From an uncultured Saprospiraceae bacterium (GTDB taxonomy: Bacteria > Bacteroidota > Bacteroidia > Chitinophagales > Saprospiraceae): DNA of 15,524 bases. The stretch lies in contig CAKUWM010000037.1 of the NCBI GenBank assembly GCA_934699305.1, forward strand, positions 1 through 15,524, in the 5' to 3' direction. The position numbers were made by a program, and so were the translations under genes. Each line of letters starts with the position of its first letter. Position 1 is the stretch's first letter. This document shows, in pieces, positions 1 through 8,538 of this stretch. The notes beneath the pieces are model-generated. The model ran no database searches and had not been told where the DNA came from. It saw nothing but the letters and a program-made list of their open reading frames with translations.

Positions 1-78
1 GTTCTACAAGTATTCATAAAACCAATTCTCTCCCACTTAAATGCAACTGCTAAACCTTTTAAAAAGGGTTAGAATGGC

Positions 79-1341
79 TTATTTAAGTGTCTTTTTCAAT
101 ACTTTTAAACGCCCATCGATGGGATGAGTGATGTTTAGATTCAGGATTTTTGCTACCAAAGGATAGATATTGACATTGGAGAAAGGCTTGATTACTTTGG
201 GCATATCAAATGCCGGCCCCCACGCGATATAAGTAGCCTTCATTTCGGGAACTCGACAAGGGTCAAATCCATGCTTTCCAATCGAGGTTTTCCTACCTAC
301 ATCTACCAAAAGCTTAGCACCATCCGGAACAAGGATGATGTCGCCAATACGCCGTGACTGATCTTCGCGTGTGCTGAAGTGCAATCTTTTGGGGAAGTCC
401 TTGGCTAAGTATATTTTGTAATTATCATGTTTGGCATTGCGGAGTGATTGATAGAGTGGTTCGATGTCTTTGGTATCTTTGGCTGTTATGCGGGCGAAAG
501 TGCCGCTATTGACGACTACGAATTTATCTTTATCTATAGCCGGCATGGGCACATAGTCTTTTTGTTCCACAGCTATCATACCATGGTCGGATAAGAAAAT
601 GTAGTTAATAGGCAGGTTGAGTGGTTGTAAAGTTTGAGTAAGTTTTTGAATGGATGAATCAATATATTGTACGGAGTATTCGGTTTGACGGCCATCCGGA
701 CCGAATCGATGTCCGGCATGATCCACTTCCGGAAAATAAAGGGTGATGAAATGAGGTCGTCGTTCTTCGGGTAGCGAAAGCCAATTTTTTATAATCTCGG
801 CTTTGTCGGCTCCGGAAAATTTTTCATGGTAGCCATAATAATAAGTAGGTCTCATGCCGCCTGCATCGCTTTCAGAGCCTACCCAGAATAGACTGGCAGC
901 TATCATGCCTTGTTTTTCTGCCAAAGACCAGAGTGGTTCACCTTTATACCAAGAGCCGTCAAGGATGGATGGCGTGCCGATGATGTATTTTTCATCGCGT
1001 GCCGGATCATAAAATACATTATCTACGATACCTGTATGAGCAGGATACATTCCGGTGGCGATAGTATAGTGATTGGGGAAGGTGATAGAAGGATAGGATG
1101 GATACATGCCTTTTTTTGCCCAGATGCCATTGTGGGCAAGGTCAAGCAGATAAGGAGTTTGATATTTTTCAACATAATCATAGCGAAAGCCATCAGCCGA
1201 AATAAGGATGACGTAAGGCTGCTTCATAGCCTCTGTCGAGTTAATTCTACCTTCGATGACCTTTTGCGTTGTATCGACCGGTTTCTGTGCATGAAGCTGG
1301 CAGGAAAAAAGAATGATAAATGCTAAAAATATCTTATTCAT
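79..1341 (-). CDS. Secreted alkaline-phosphatase-superfamily hydrolase, nucleotide pyrophosphatase/phosphodiesterase (NPP) type
   Basis: A 420-residue protein of the type I phosphodiesterase/NPP family, two-zinc enzymes that cleave phosphodiester or pyrophosphate bonds (nucleotides, sometimes phospholipid head groups). Every expected metal and catalytic position is visible: D50 in SADGFR, the nucleophile T87 in TFPNHYTIATG, D207 and H211 in EVDHAGH, D252-H253 in SDHG, and H357 in GKHGFDP. An N-terminal hydrophobic segment (residues 3-17) ending LHA|Q indicates Sec export, with cleavage after A18. C14 in LFSC is a possible but poor lipobox, because F at -2 is unusual, so periplasmic or lipid-anchored location is open. 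The ATG start directly precedes the signal peptide. Length is normal for bacterial NPP proteins. It is last in a leftward gene series, 175 bp after the PUR gene. The substrate cannot be told from sequence; phosphate or nucleotide scavenging is inferred. Confidence 0.9.
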   Translation of the reverse strand: MNKIFLAFIILFSCQLHAQKPVDTTQKVIEGRINSTEAMKQPYVILISADGFRYDYVEKYQTPYLLDLAHNGIWAKKGMYPSYPSITFPNHYTIATGMYPAHTGIVDNVFYDPARDEKYIIGTPSILDGSWYKGEPLWSLAEKQGMIAASLFWVGSESDAGGMRPTYYYGYHEKFSGADKAEIIKNWLSLPEERRPHFITLYFPEVDHAGHRFGPDGRQTEYSVQYIDSSIQKLTQTLQPLNLPINYIFLSDHGMIAVEQKDYVPMPAIDKDKFVVVNSGTFARITAKDTKDIEPLYQSLRNAKHDNYKIYLAKDFPKRLHFSTREDQSRRIGDIILVPDGAKLLVDVGRKTSIGKHGFDPCRVPEMKATYIAWGPAFDMPKVIKPFSNVNIYPLVAKILNLNITHPIDGRLKVLKKTLK

Positions 1342-1516
1342 GAATCAAGGTTTTAATTAAAAAAATAGCCATATAAGCCATTCGTACCTCTTAAAGAAAA
1401 TTGTTCACAATGAGCCAGAGCGAAATAATCGTCAACTATAATAACAATAAACTCATACCTTCCGGCTGCTCATAACAAACAAAGAAGGCGGGTGATTCAA
1501 TAATGTATAATCCGCT

Positions 1517-1864
1517 TTACCAGTTGATATCTTCACTACTTTCCTGGCGGGCATTGTATTCCCTTTCCAATTCCTCCTGACGTTTTGCAAATTCATCGAA
1601 GTCGTAATCAGGCATCAAATCATTTTTGACATGATCGACTGTTTCTTTTAAAGCCGCAAAAAATCGATTGATGTCCTCTTTGTACAAAAAGATTTTATGC
1701 CTTTCCGGAGCATCCGAGTTGAATTTTTTAGTACTTTCTGTCAGCGTGATATAATAGTCATTGCCTTTGGTCTGCTTGACATCAATAAAATAAGTTCTTC
1801 GTTTTCCTGCTTTAATTTTTTGCGAGTAAACGGAATCTTGTTTTTTAAACGATCGTTGATCCAC
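1517..1864 (-). CDS. DUF3276 / PUR-domain nucleic-acid-binding protein
   Basis: A 115-residue basic/acidic protein matching the Bacteroidota DUF3276 family, which adopts the PUR-alpha (Whirly-like) fold and is related to Borrelia BpuR, an RNA/ssDNA-binding regulator. The conserved PUR core is visible: AGKRRTYFIDVK (19-30), NDYYITLTES (35-44), then HKIFLYKEDINRFFAAL (56-72), followed by a charged helical tail (88-106). Start choice: the frame has a TAA stop two codons upstream (TAA-CAC-GTG) and no ATG before residue 84, so the GTG at 1864 is effectively forced. A Bacteroidota-type promoter lies 25 nt upstream, so the gene is probably transcribed alone, after the terminator that closes the EF-G2-like gene. 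Role is inferred: binding single-stranded DNA or RNA and modulating expression; no target is visible here. Confidence 0.88.
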   Translation of the reverse strand: MDQRSFKKQDSVYSQKIKAGKRRTYFIDVKQTKGNDYYITLTESTKKFNSDAPERHKIFLYKEDINRFFAALKETVDHVKNDLMPDYDFDEFAKRQEELEREYNARQESSEDINW

Positions 1865-1896
1865 GTGTTAATATTTATTCTGTTGTTTAATAATAG

Positions 1897-1927
1897 CAAA
1901 TATAGAATTATTTTGGATAATATCGAA
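1897..1927 (-). promoter_or_regulatory. Bacteroidota-type promoter of the PUR-domain gene
   Basis: On the minus strand there is a perfect -7 element TATATTTG (1904 to 1897; consensus TAnnTTTG) and, 19 nt further upstream, TTCG at 1927 to 1924, a one-mismatch match to the -33 TTTG element. The predicted transcription start is near 1890, giving a leader of about 25 nt before the GTG start. The match and spacing fit the Bacteroidetes primary sigma factor consensus. Confidence 0.5.
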
Positions 1928-1983
1928 AACATTCCGAAATGTCTGAATTACATCGGTATTGTCGTTGATTCATCTTTTCGATA

Positions 1984-2022
1984 ATCAAAAAGGGCGAAGT
2001 CGTAATCCGATTTTCGCCCTTT
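1984..2022 (-). terminator. Rho-independent terminator after the EF-G2-like gene
   Basis: A perfect 10-bp inverted repeat, AAAGGGCGAA (1989-1998) and TTCGCCCTTT (2013-2022), with a 14-nt loop. It sits 21 bp beyond the stop codon of the EF-G2-like gene. Read on the minus strand, the stem is followed by a run of T residues (CCCTTTTTG), as expected for intrinsic termination of leftward transcription. It separates that transcript from the PUR-gene promoter. Confidence 0.8.
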
Positions 2023-2043
2023 ATCATTTATTCAGTCAATAGG

Positions 2044-4173
2044 TCAATTATCATTTTCATCCTGATCAACGTGAGAATCTATCAATGACTTCTGGACATC
2101 AGGCGGAGTCTCACTATATTCGGCAAAGGTATTTTTAAATTTAGCTCTGCCTTGCGTCAATGAGCGCAATGTCGATGAGTAGCCATACAGTTCAGACAAA
2201 GGAATTCTGGCATTTATTTTTTGATAATGTCCTTCGCTATCCATGCCTGTAATGATTGCACGCCTTGTCTGTAGGTCGCCCATCACTTCTCCAACCATAT
2301 CTTCCGGAGCAAGAACTTCTAAGTCGAAAATTGGTTCGAGAACCTTGGGGTTAGCTTTTTTAAATGCTGTTTTGAAGGCCATGGTTGATGCAATTTGAAA
2401 TGCCATGTCATTGCTATCGACCGGGTGCATTTTCCCATCGTAAATAGAGACCCTTATGTCACGGCATCTGGAGCCGGTGAGTGGACCTTCTTCCATTTTC
2501 ATAAGAATTCCTTTTTTAATGGCATTGGAGAATCGCGCATCAATGGTTCCGCCGACAATGCACCACAAATAGACGAGCTTGCCGCCCCAAGGCAAGGTTT
2601 CTTCTTCAGTCTGGCGCACTGAAAGCCCGGCCGGAGCAGGCATCCCATCATAATATGGCTCGATTCGCATGTGAAGCTCTGCAAATTGGCCGGCTCCACC
2701 ACTTTGTTTTTTATGGCGATATATCTCATCAACACTGGAACGGATGGTCTCTCGATATGGTATTCTTGGTTGAGTAAACTCTATGTTCAAGCCATACGTA
2801 TTTTCAATACGAGATTTTACAATGTCCAGGTGAAGTTGTCCCTGACCGTGGAGGATGGTCTGCTTTAGTTCAACAGACTGTTCGACGACTAAGGTTGGGT
2901 CTTCTTCGTGGATGACGGATAGTGCGCGGGCGACTTTTTCGAGCAGGTTTTTATCAGGAGGAATCATAGCAGTCCTAAACCTTGGTACCGGAAATTGAAT
3001 GGGTTCAATAGATCTGGATACACCTTTCTGATTTAAGGTATTGTTGGTATGTGAGTTTTTTAACTTAACGGTCACACCGATGTCTCCGGCGATCAATTCA
3101 TTAACTTCGGTACGGGTCTTGCCATTGGCAGTATAGATATGATTAAATCTTTCAGCGGTATCATTATCGGCATTGATAAGCTCATCGCCTACTTTTAGTT
3201 TGCCGCTATATACTTTAAAATAACTTACATTGCCCACATTGGCTTCTGAAATAGTTTTATAGATAAAGATTGTTGTTTCTTTACTTGGGTCACAAGGCAG
3301 ACCTTGACCATTGCTCAACCTGGCAGCAGGGCGGTCGGCCGGTGAAGGTCCGATATCGTTGAGAAAGCCCATTAGACGACCACTTCCCATATTGCGGGCA
3401 CTGCAGATGCAGAAGACCGGAAAAAACTGTTGATTGGCAAGTGCTATAGTGAGGCCTTTGGCTAAGTCATCTTCACTCAATGTCCCTTCTTCAAAGTAGC
3501 GTTCCATAAGACCTTCCTCGTTTTCGGCGGCTATTTCTACCAGCGCATTGTGTAGAGCCTTAGCTCTATCTATTTCAGAATCCGGAATGGCTTCTTTGAT
3601 GGGTTTGCCACCACCTGCCGGAAACTTGTACATTACCATACGCAGCGCATCCACTATGGTTGAAAATTGACTACCTGTATTCAATGGATATTGCACTTCT
3701 AAAACCTTATTTCCAAATCTTTCTTTGGCTTGAGCTACCGACATTTCGTAGTCGGCTTGAGGATTGTCAAGATGATTGATGGCAAGGACAGTAGGTAGAT
3801 GAAAGGCATCGACATATTCCCAAATAAGCTCAGTACCGACTTCTACGCCATACTTAGCATTGATAAGTAAAACAGCTGTATCGGCTACCTTCATGGATGA
3901 TATGCTTTCTCCAACGAGGTCATCGGATCCCGGCGTATCTATGATATTTATCTTACTGTCTTTCCAGGTAACATTCATTAATGATGAATAAACCGAACCA
4001 TGTCTTTCTTTTTCAATATCAGTATAGTCAGAAACGGTAGTGTTATCATCCACTGAACCTATTCTGGTGATAGCGTTAGCTTCGTAAAGCATATTTTCAA
4101 CTAATGTGGTCTTCCCACTACTCGAGTGGCCAAGCAGGACGATGTTTCTGATGTTTTTAGGATTACTTACCAT
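2044..4173 (-). CDS. EF-G2-like translation factor (elongation factor G paralogue with altered GTPase motifs)
   Basis: A 709-residue protein with full EF-G architecture: G domain (about 1-285), domain II (about 300-385), then domains III-V, including the domain IV region near 490-600 and a C-terminal domain V. The P-loop is present (GHSSSGKTT, 15-23), but other GTPase motifs deviate. DTPGS (79-83) has Ser where the catalytic His of DTPGH should be; NHLD (133-136) replaces NKxD; and the switch I stretch ERHGSVYSS lacks the canonical RGITI with its Mg-coordinating Thr. The same kind of changes occur in Bacteroides EF-G2, reported to support translocation without GTP hydrolysis and to matter during starvation. 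The ATG start precedes NIRNIVLLGH, the normal EF-G N-terminus. It is followed by a strong terminator, with 250 bp separating it from metH. Canonical fusA is presumably elsewhere. Slower, GTP-sparing translation or ribosome protection is inferred. Confidence 0.9.
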   Translation of the reverse strand: MVSNPKNIRNIVLLGHSSSGKTTLVENMLYEANAITRIGSVDDNTTVSDYTDIEKERHGSVYSSLMNVTWKDSKINIIDTPGSDDLVGESISSMKVADTAVLLINAKYGVEVGTELIWEYVDAFHLPTVLAINHLDNPQADYEMSVAQAKERFGNKVLEVQYPLNTGSQFSTIVDALRMVMYKFPAGGGKPIKEAIPDSEIDRAKALHNALVEIAAENEEGLMERYFEEGTLSEDDLAKGLTIALANQQFFPVFCICSARNMGSGRLMGFLNDIGPSPADRPAARLSNGQGLPCDPSKETTIFIYKTISEANVGNVSYFKVYSGKLKVGDELINADNDTAERFNHIYTANGKTRTEVNELIAGDIGVTVKLKNSHTNNTLNQKGVSRSIEPIQFPVPRFRTAMIPPDKNLLEKVARALSVIHEEDPTLVVEQSVELKQTILHGQGQLHLDIVKSRIENTYGLNIEFTQPRIPYRETIRSSVDEIYRHKKQSGGAGQFAELHMRIEPYYDGMPAPAGLSVRQTEEETLPWGGKLVYLWCIVGGTIDARFSNAIKKGILMKMEEGPLTGSRCRDIRVSIYDGKMHPVDSNDMAFQIASTMAFKTAFKKANPKVLEPIFDLEVLAPEDMVGEVMGDLQTRRAIITGMDSEGHYQKINARIPLSELYGYSSTLRSLTQGRAKFKNTFAEYSETPPDVQKSLIDSHVDQDENDN

Positions 4174-4423
4174 AGATATACAGTTGTTATGTTCACAAAT
4201 AAATTATTCAACTTAAAAGGAAGATGAATGGGATAAATAGACCATACAAATTCATTTTTAGCTAAAAGTAATCAAATGTTTTTTAACTCTGAAATAAATT
4301 TGATAAAAAAAGAATGAATATTTTGTAATCCAATGAACAAAGGTTGTTAGTTAGCGTATTTTATCATCAAAACAAAGTGTCAAAAATCCGAATAACTATC
4401 TTCAAAGCATTGAGCATAGTGGG
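4174..4423. other. Intergenic gap between the EF-G2-like gene and metH
   Basis: A 250-bp AT-rich stretch with no convincing ORF. CAAATAAA at 4196-4203 is a one-mismatch minus-strand -7 element (TTTATTTG) 22 bp before the EF-G2 start, but no -33 partner is visible at the right distance. No clear hairpin terminator was found for metH, so readthrough from metH cannot be excluded. Confidence 0.35.
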
Positions 4424-7400
4424 TTAATACGTGTCTTGAGGTATATATTCAAATTGTTTCCATGCTTCTTTCTGGTCGGGCAATACTTCTCCTACGCCGA
4501 AATATTTACTTTCCGGGTGGCTGAAGTACCAACCGGAAACAGCTGCTGTGGGAACCATTGCATAAGATTCGGTAAGGATGATTCCCGTTTGTTCTGTGAC
4601 ATTCATTAGGTCAAATAATTTTCTTTTTTCTGAATGTTCAGGGCATGCCGGATAGCCGGGTGCCGGGCGTATGCCTTGGTATTCTTCGCGGATAAGTTCC
4701 TCATTAGTCAGGTCTTCGTAGGGTGCAAAGCCCCAATATTTTGTCCTGACGCTATGGTGCAGGCATTCGGCAAAGGCTTCAGCAAATCTATCTGCTATTG
4801 CCTTTAGAAGGATTGCATTGTAAACATCTTGCTGAGCATCAAATTCCATCAATTTTTCATCGATATTCATGCCGCCCGTTACAGCAAATCCGCCGATATA
4901 ATCCTTTTGCCCTGAGTCTTTGGGGGCGATAAAATCAGAGAGTGATATATTGGGTCTTCCGGCAGCTTTATGTTGTTGTTGTCTTCGGCAGATGAGTGTT
5001 GTAAGGACATGGGTCCGTGATTCATCAGAATATATTTCTATTAAATCGTCCTCAACGGTGTTAGCTGGCCATAGACCGATGATACCATTGGCTTGCAACC
5101 ATTTTTCACTAATTATTTGGTCTATCATCTTCTGGGCATCGTTATACACATCTGTCGCTGCCTTGCCGATGATTTCATCTTCTAATATAGCCGGGAATTT
5201 GCCGGTGAGCTGCCATGCAGAAAAGAATGGAGTCCAGTCGATAAATTTCCTGATTTCATCCAGCGGAAAATCATTTAAAACGGTGATGCCGGGAGATTGC
5301 GGTGCAGGAGGTGTGTATGATGTCCAATCCAATGTGAGTTTATTCTTTCGGGCGTCGGCGTAAGAGAGCATTCTTTTTTCGCTCCTTAGACTACTCCTTT
5401 GAATCCTTACTTTTTCATATTCGGAGGCTATTTCCTCGATAAGTTTTTCTTTGGATTGAGTGTCTGGAGACAACAAGGTAGAAGCTATGGCTACACTTCG
5501 GCTTGCATCTAAGACGTGGATGACGGGGCCGTCATAATTTTCATCTATTTTGACAGCAGTATGTGTTTTGGAAGTTGTGGCTCCACCTATGAGTAAAGGG
5601 ATTTTGAAGCCGCGACGCTTCATCTCTTGGGCTACATGGATCATTTCATCGAGAGAAGGCGTAATAAGACCACTTACACCGATAATGTCCACATTGTGAT
5701 TGATAGCTTCATTGAGGATGCGATCAGCCGGAACCATTACTCCGAGGTCAATGATATCAAAGTTGTTACATCCTAAGACGACACCGACGATGTTTTTGCC
5801 GATGTCATGGACATCACCTTTGACGGTGGCCAGTAGAACTTTTCCTTTGGAAGAGCCGCCGGCAGAGGATTTGGAGGCTTCGATGTATGGAGTCAGGTAG
5901 TTGACGGATTGCTTCATCACACGAGCACTCTTAACCACCTGAGGTAGAAACATTTTACCGGAACCGAATAAATCGCCTACGATATTCATGCCGTCCATCA
6001 AAGGGCCCTCGATGACTTCAAGCGGTGCAGAAGCTATCTGGCGGGCTTCTTCCGTGTCTTCGATAATGTATTCAGTTATTCCTTTTACTAAGCTATGTGC
6101 TAAACGCTGGTGTACCGGCTTTTTACGCCATTCAAGGTCTTTTTCGATGGTTTTACCGGTACCTTTTATTTTTTCTGCATAAATAGTGAGTGCTTCGGTA
6201 GCGCCTTCATTGCGATTAAATATGACGTCTTCGACCAGAACTAACAAATCTTTTGGCAGTTCTTCATACACCTCCATCATACCTGCATTGACGATACCCA
6301 TATCCATTCCGGCTTTGATGGCGTGGTACAAAAATGAAGAGTGAATGGCTTCACGGACACGGTCATTGCCTCTGAAGGAAAAGGAGATATTGCTGACGCC
6401 ACCGCTTATTTTCACTCCCGGACAGGTCTCTTTAATCTGACGACAGGCCTCAATAAAGTTTATTGCATAATTGTTGTGTTCTTCTATTCCGGTGGCTATG
6501 GCGAAGATATTGGGGTCAAATATGATGTCTTCCGGACGGAATCCGGCTTCATCGATGAGGATTTTATAGGCTCGCTGGCAGATGGATACTTTTCTCTCAA
6601 TCGTATCTGCCTGACCATCTTCATCAAAAGCCATCACGACGGCAGCAGCACCGTAGCGCTTGACTAATTTCGCCTGATGGACAAAGCTCTCCACGCCTTC
6701 TTTAAGGGAAATAGAGTTGACCACACATCGCCCTTGAACACATTTTAGTCCGGCTTCGATGATGTTCCATTTGGAGGAGTCAATCATGATAGGTAGCTTG
6801 GCTATGTCGGGTTCAGACATTACTAAGTTGAGGAATTCTATCATGGCGACTTTGCCATCTAATAGGCCTTCATCCATGTTGACGTCCAGGACCTGAGCAC
6901 CACCGTTGACCTGTTGCAGCGCGACTTCGAGTGCAGTCTGGTAATCTTTACTTTTGATGAGACGTTCAAATTTTTTAGATCCGGTCACATTGGTTCGTTC
7001 GCCTACGTTGACAAAGGTGATCTCCGGCCTGAATATCAATGGCTCTAACCCGCTGAGCTTAGTCATAGCCTTTTGAGACTTGATGGTGCGGGGTTTGACA
7101 GACTTCATTTTTTCGACCATTTCCCGGATGTGATCGGGCGTTGTACCGCAACAGCCTCCGACGATATTTACCATGCCATTGAGAGCGAAGTCTTCAATGA
7201 GGTGTCCCATTTCGTGGGCATCTTGGTCATATTCTCCCATTTCATTGGGGAGACCGGCATTGGGATATGCGGATATAAAGCAATCCGCGATATTGGATAA
7301 TTCCTGGATATGAGGCCGCATTTCTTTAGCTCCCAAGGCACAGTTGAGACCGATGGACAACAGGGGCATGTGGCTGACAGAAATGTAGAAAGCTTCAACC

Positions 7401-8086
7401 GTCTGTCCAGACAATGTTCTGCCACTTTGATCGGTGATGGTACCTGAAATCATTATGGGTAAGGCAACGCCTGATTCTTCAAATATTTCATCGATGGCAA
7501 AGAGTGCGGCTTTGCAATTAAGGGTATCCGTTATCGTTTCAATGAGGAGAATGTCCACGCCGCCTTCAATGAGTCCACGAGCCTGCTCTTTGTATGCCGC
7601 AGCAAGGGTATCGAAAGTGGCAGACCTGAATCCCGGATTATTGACATCAGGAGACATGGATGCCAGTTTGGTTGTTGGTCCTATTGCTCCTGCAACAAAA
7701 CGAGGCTGTTCAGGATTGAGGGCGGTGATGGTGTCCGCAGCTTTGCGGGCTATACGGGCTGATTCAAGGTTCATTTCGTAACACAGATCTTCCATATCAT
7801 AGTCTGCCTGAGATATAGAATTGGCAGAAAAAGTGTTGGTCTCTATGATGTCGGCACCTGCTTTTAAATAGTCGAGGTGGATGGATTCGATGATGTCGGA
7901 CCTGATTAGACTCAATACCTCATTGTTCCCTTTAATATCTTTGTGAAAGTCGCTAAAACGTTCGCCGCGAAAATCCTTCTCCGTTAGTTTATGACGTTGG
8001 ATCATAGTACCCATAGCGCCGTCAATCACCATGATGCGTTGATTAAGGATAGACTTGAGTTGTAAATATTGTGGCGTAAAATTCAA
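4424..8086 (-). CDS. metH: Cobalamin-dependent methionine synthase
   Basis: A 1220-residue cytosolic enzyme (E. coli MetH has 1227) that transfers a methyl group from 5-methyltetrahydrofolate through cobalamin to homocysteine, giving methionine and tetrahydrofolate. All modules are present in order. The homocysteine domain (about 8-330) carries zinc ligands C249 (GLNC) and C312-C313 (GGCCGT). Next are the pterin-binding domain (about 350-610), the cobalamin cap and B12 domain (about 640-880, with D758-x-H760-x-x-G763 giving the lower cobalt ligand and GVSGLITPS near 803-811), and the C-terminal reactivation domain (about 900-1220) with the S-adenosylmethionine motif RPAPGYPACPEH from R1140. 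The start is TTG at 8086: an in-frame TAA lies five codons upstream, no ATG intervenes, and QLKSILNQRIMVIDGAMGTMIQ aligns from residue 8 with the E. coli N-terminus. Starting at the internal ATG (M19) would cut into the first strand. No cobalamin or SAM riboswitch is apparent upstream. Confidence 0.98.
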   Translation of the reverse strand: MNFTPQYLQLKSILNQRIMVIDGAMGTMIQRHKLTEKDFRGERFSDFHKDIKGNNEVLSLIRSDIIESIHLDYLKAGADIIETNTFSANSISQADYDMEDLCYEMNLESARIARKAADTITALNPEQPRFVAGAIGPTTKLASMSPDVNNPGFRSATFDTLAAAYKEQARGLIEGGVDILLIETITDTLNCKAALFAIDEIFEESGVALPIMISGTITDQSGRTLSGQTVEAFYISVSHMPLLSIGLNCALGAKEMRPHIQELSNIADCFISAYPNAGLPNEMGEYDQDAHEMGHLIEDFALNGMVNIVGGCCGTTPDHIREMVEKMKSVKPRTIKSQKAMTKLSGLEPLIFRPEITFVNVGERTNVTGSKKFERLIKSKDYQTALEVALQQVNGGAQVLDVNMDEGLLDGKVAMIEFLNLVMSEPDIAKLPIMIDSSKWNIIEAGLKCVQGRCVVNSISLKEGVESFVHQAKLVKRYGAAAVVMAFDEDGQADTIERKVSICQRAYKILIDEAGFRPEDIIFDPNIFAIATGIEEHNNYAINFIEACRQIKETCPGVKISGGVSNISFSFRGNDRVREAIHSSFLYHAIKAGMDMGIVNAGMMEVYEELPKDLLVLVEDVIFNRNEGATEALTIYAEKIKGTGKTIEKDLEWRKKPVHQRLAHSLVKGITEYIIEDTEEARQIASAPLEVIEGPLMDGMNIVGDLFGSGKMFLPQVVKSARVMKQSVNYLTPYIEASKSSAGGSSKGKVLLATVKGDVHDIGKNIVGVVLGCNNFDIIDLGVMVPADRILNEAINHNVDIIGVSGLITPSLDEMIHVAQEMKRRGFKIPLLIGGATTSKTHTAVKIDENYDGPVIHVLDASRSVAIASTLLSPDTQSKEKLIEEIASEYEKVRIQRSSLRSEKRMLSYADARKNKLTLDWTSYTPPAPQSPGITVLNDFPLDEIRKFIDWTPFFSAWQLTGKFPAILEDEIIGKAATDVYNDAQKMIDQIISEKWLQANGIIGLWPANTVEDDLIEIYSDESRTHVLTTLICRRQQQHKAAGRPNISLSDFIAPKDSGQKDYIGGFAVTGGMNIDEKLMEFDAQQDVYNAILLKAIADRFAEAFAECLHHSVRTKYWGFAPYEDLTNEELIREEYQGIRPAPGYPACPEHSEKRKLFDLMNVTEQTGIILTESYAMVPTAAVSGWYFSHPESKYFGVGEVLPDQKEAWKQFEYIPQDTY

Positions 8087-8108
8087 AATGTAATAAATTT
8101 AATCGGTG

Positions 8109-8116
8109 CAAAGGTA
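8109..8116 (-). promoter_or_regulatory. Probable metH promoter (-7 element)
   Basis: On the minus strand 8116 to 8109 reads TACCTTTG, a perfect TAnnTTTG -7 element 22 bp upstream of the metH TTG start. The predicted transcript start near 8102 leaves a leader of only about 15 nt. No good -33 TTTG is seen at 18-20 nt upstream, so the call rests on one element and position. Confidence 0.4.
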
Positions 8117-8441
8117 AGATTTAAGTAGGTAAATCTTTCAGATTCAAGATACTTGGAATTAAAATCAAAAGTTAATTCAAAATAGAAGATTTTTTTGGAA
8201 TATTATTTTGAAAAAATGAGAATTGGATATAAAAACGAAATTATTAATCGGGTAGAAGGGAAGGGGAAATTATTTTTGAAATTCGACTAACAATGAAAAA
8301 ATGAATTGAATAAAACATAAATTTTAATTTTAAATATATGATAAAATAATTATATGTATTTTTAAACATAGATTATCAATGTATTAGTAAATGTGAATTA
8401 TAATATTAAATAAATATAATATACATAAAATATCAATATAA

Positions 8442-8449
8442 TAACTTTG
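8442..8449 (+). promoter_or_regulatory. Possible distal dnaB promoter (-7 element) overlapping the origin-like region
   Basis: TAACTTTG is a perfect TAnnTTTG -7 element. Transcription would start near 8456, pass through the DnaA boxes, and give dnaB a leader of about 150 nt. No TTTG -33 element is seen upstream. If real, DnaA bound at 8470-8520 would lie just downstream of the start and could repress it. Confidence 0.25.
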
Positions 8450-8469
8450 GATAGGGGTAATTTGTTGAG

Positions 8470-8520
8470 TTATCCACATATTAAATTAAATTTTCCACAA
8501 TGGAAACCAAGTTATCCACA
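8470..8520 (+). promoter_or_regulatory. Cluster of three phased DnaA boxes
   Basis: TTATCCACA at 8470-8478 (perfect consensus), TTTTCCACA at 8491-8499 (one mismatch) and TTATCCACA at 8512-8520 (perfect) all lie on the plus strand. Their starts are spaced 21 bp and 21 bp, which is two helical turns, so bound DnaA molecules would lie on the same DNA face. A weaker reverse-orientation match, TGTGAATTA, is at 8392-8400. Consensus match, direction and phasing together make chance unlikely. Confidence 0.8.
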
Positions 8521-8526
8521 CATTTG

Positions 8527-8538
8527 TTTTTATTACTA
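8527..8538 (+). promoter_or_regulatory. DnaA-trio-like element next to the last DnaA box
   Basis: Six nucleotides after the third DnaA box, the plus strand reads TTT TTA TTA CTA. These are four consecutive triplets of the form [C/T]T[A/T], the complement of the DnaA-trio 3'-[G/A]A[T/A]-5'. In Bacillus subtilis such trios follow a DnaA box after a short spacer and guide DnaA onto single-stranded DNA at the unwinding site. In AT-rich DNA this pattern can occur by chance, and here the spacer is not GC-rich. Confidence 0.35.

Noticed and set aside
50..72. Near-palindrome of CTAAACC-TTTT and AAAAAGGGTTAG as a terminator of the NPP gene
   Set aside because: Symmetry is imperfect, there is essentially no loop, and no T-run follows on the minus strand; a weak terminator cannot be excluded but is not supported.
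910..1326. Open frame of 138 codons on the plus strand, antisense to the NPP gene
   Set aside because: It lies wholly inside a gene with all catalytic residues intact and shows no recognisable domain; it is a shadow frame.
1502..1516. GCGG/CCGC inverted repeat after the PUR gene (about 1489-1516) as terminator
   Set aside because: Only four G/C pairs plus interrupted AT pairing, with no uninterrupted T-run; too weak to call.
4920..7781. Several plus-strand open frames (for example 4920-5363, 6341-6667, 7434-7781) antisense to metH
   Set aside because: metH is complete and well matched throughout; these frames show no family motifs and are explained by codon bias on the other strand.
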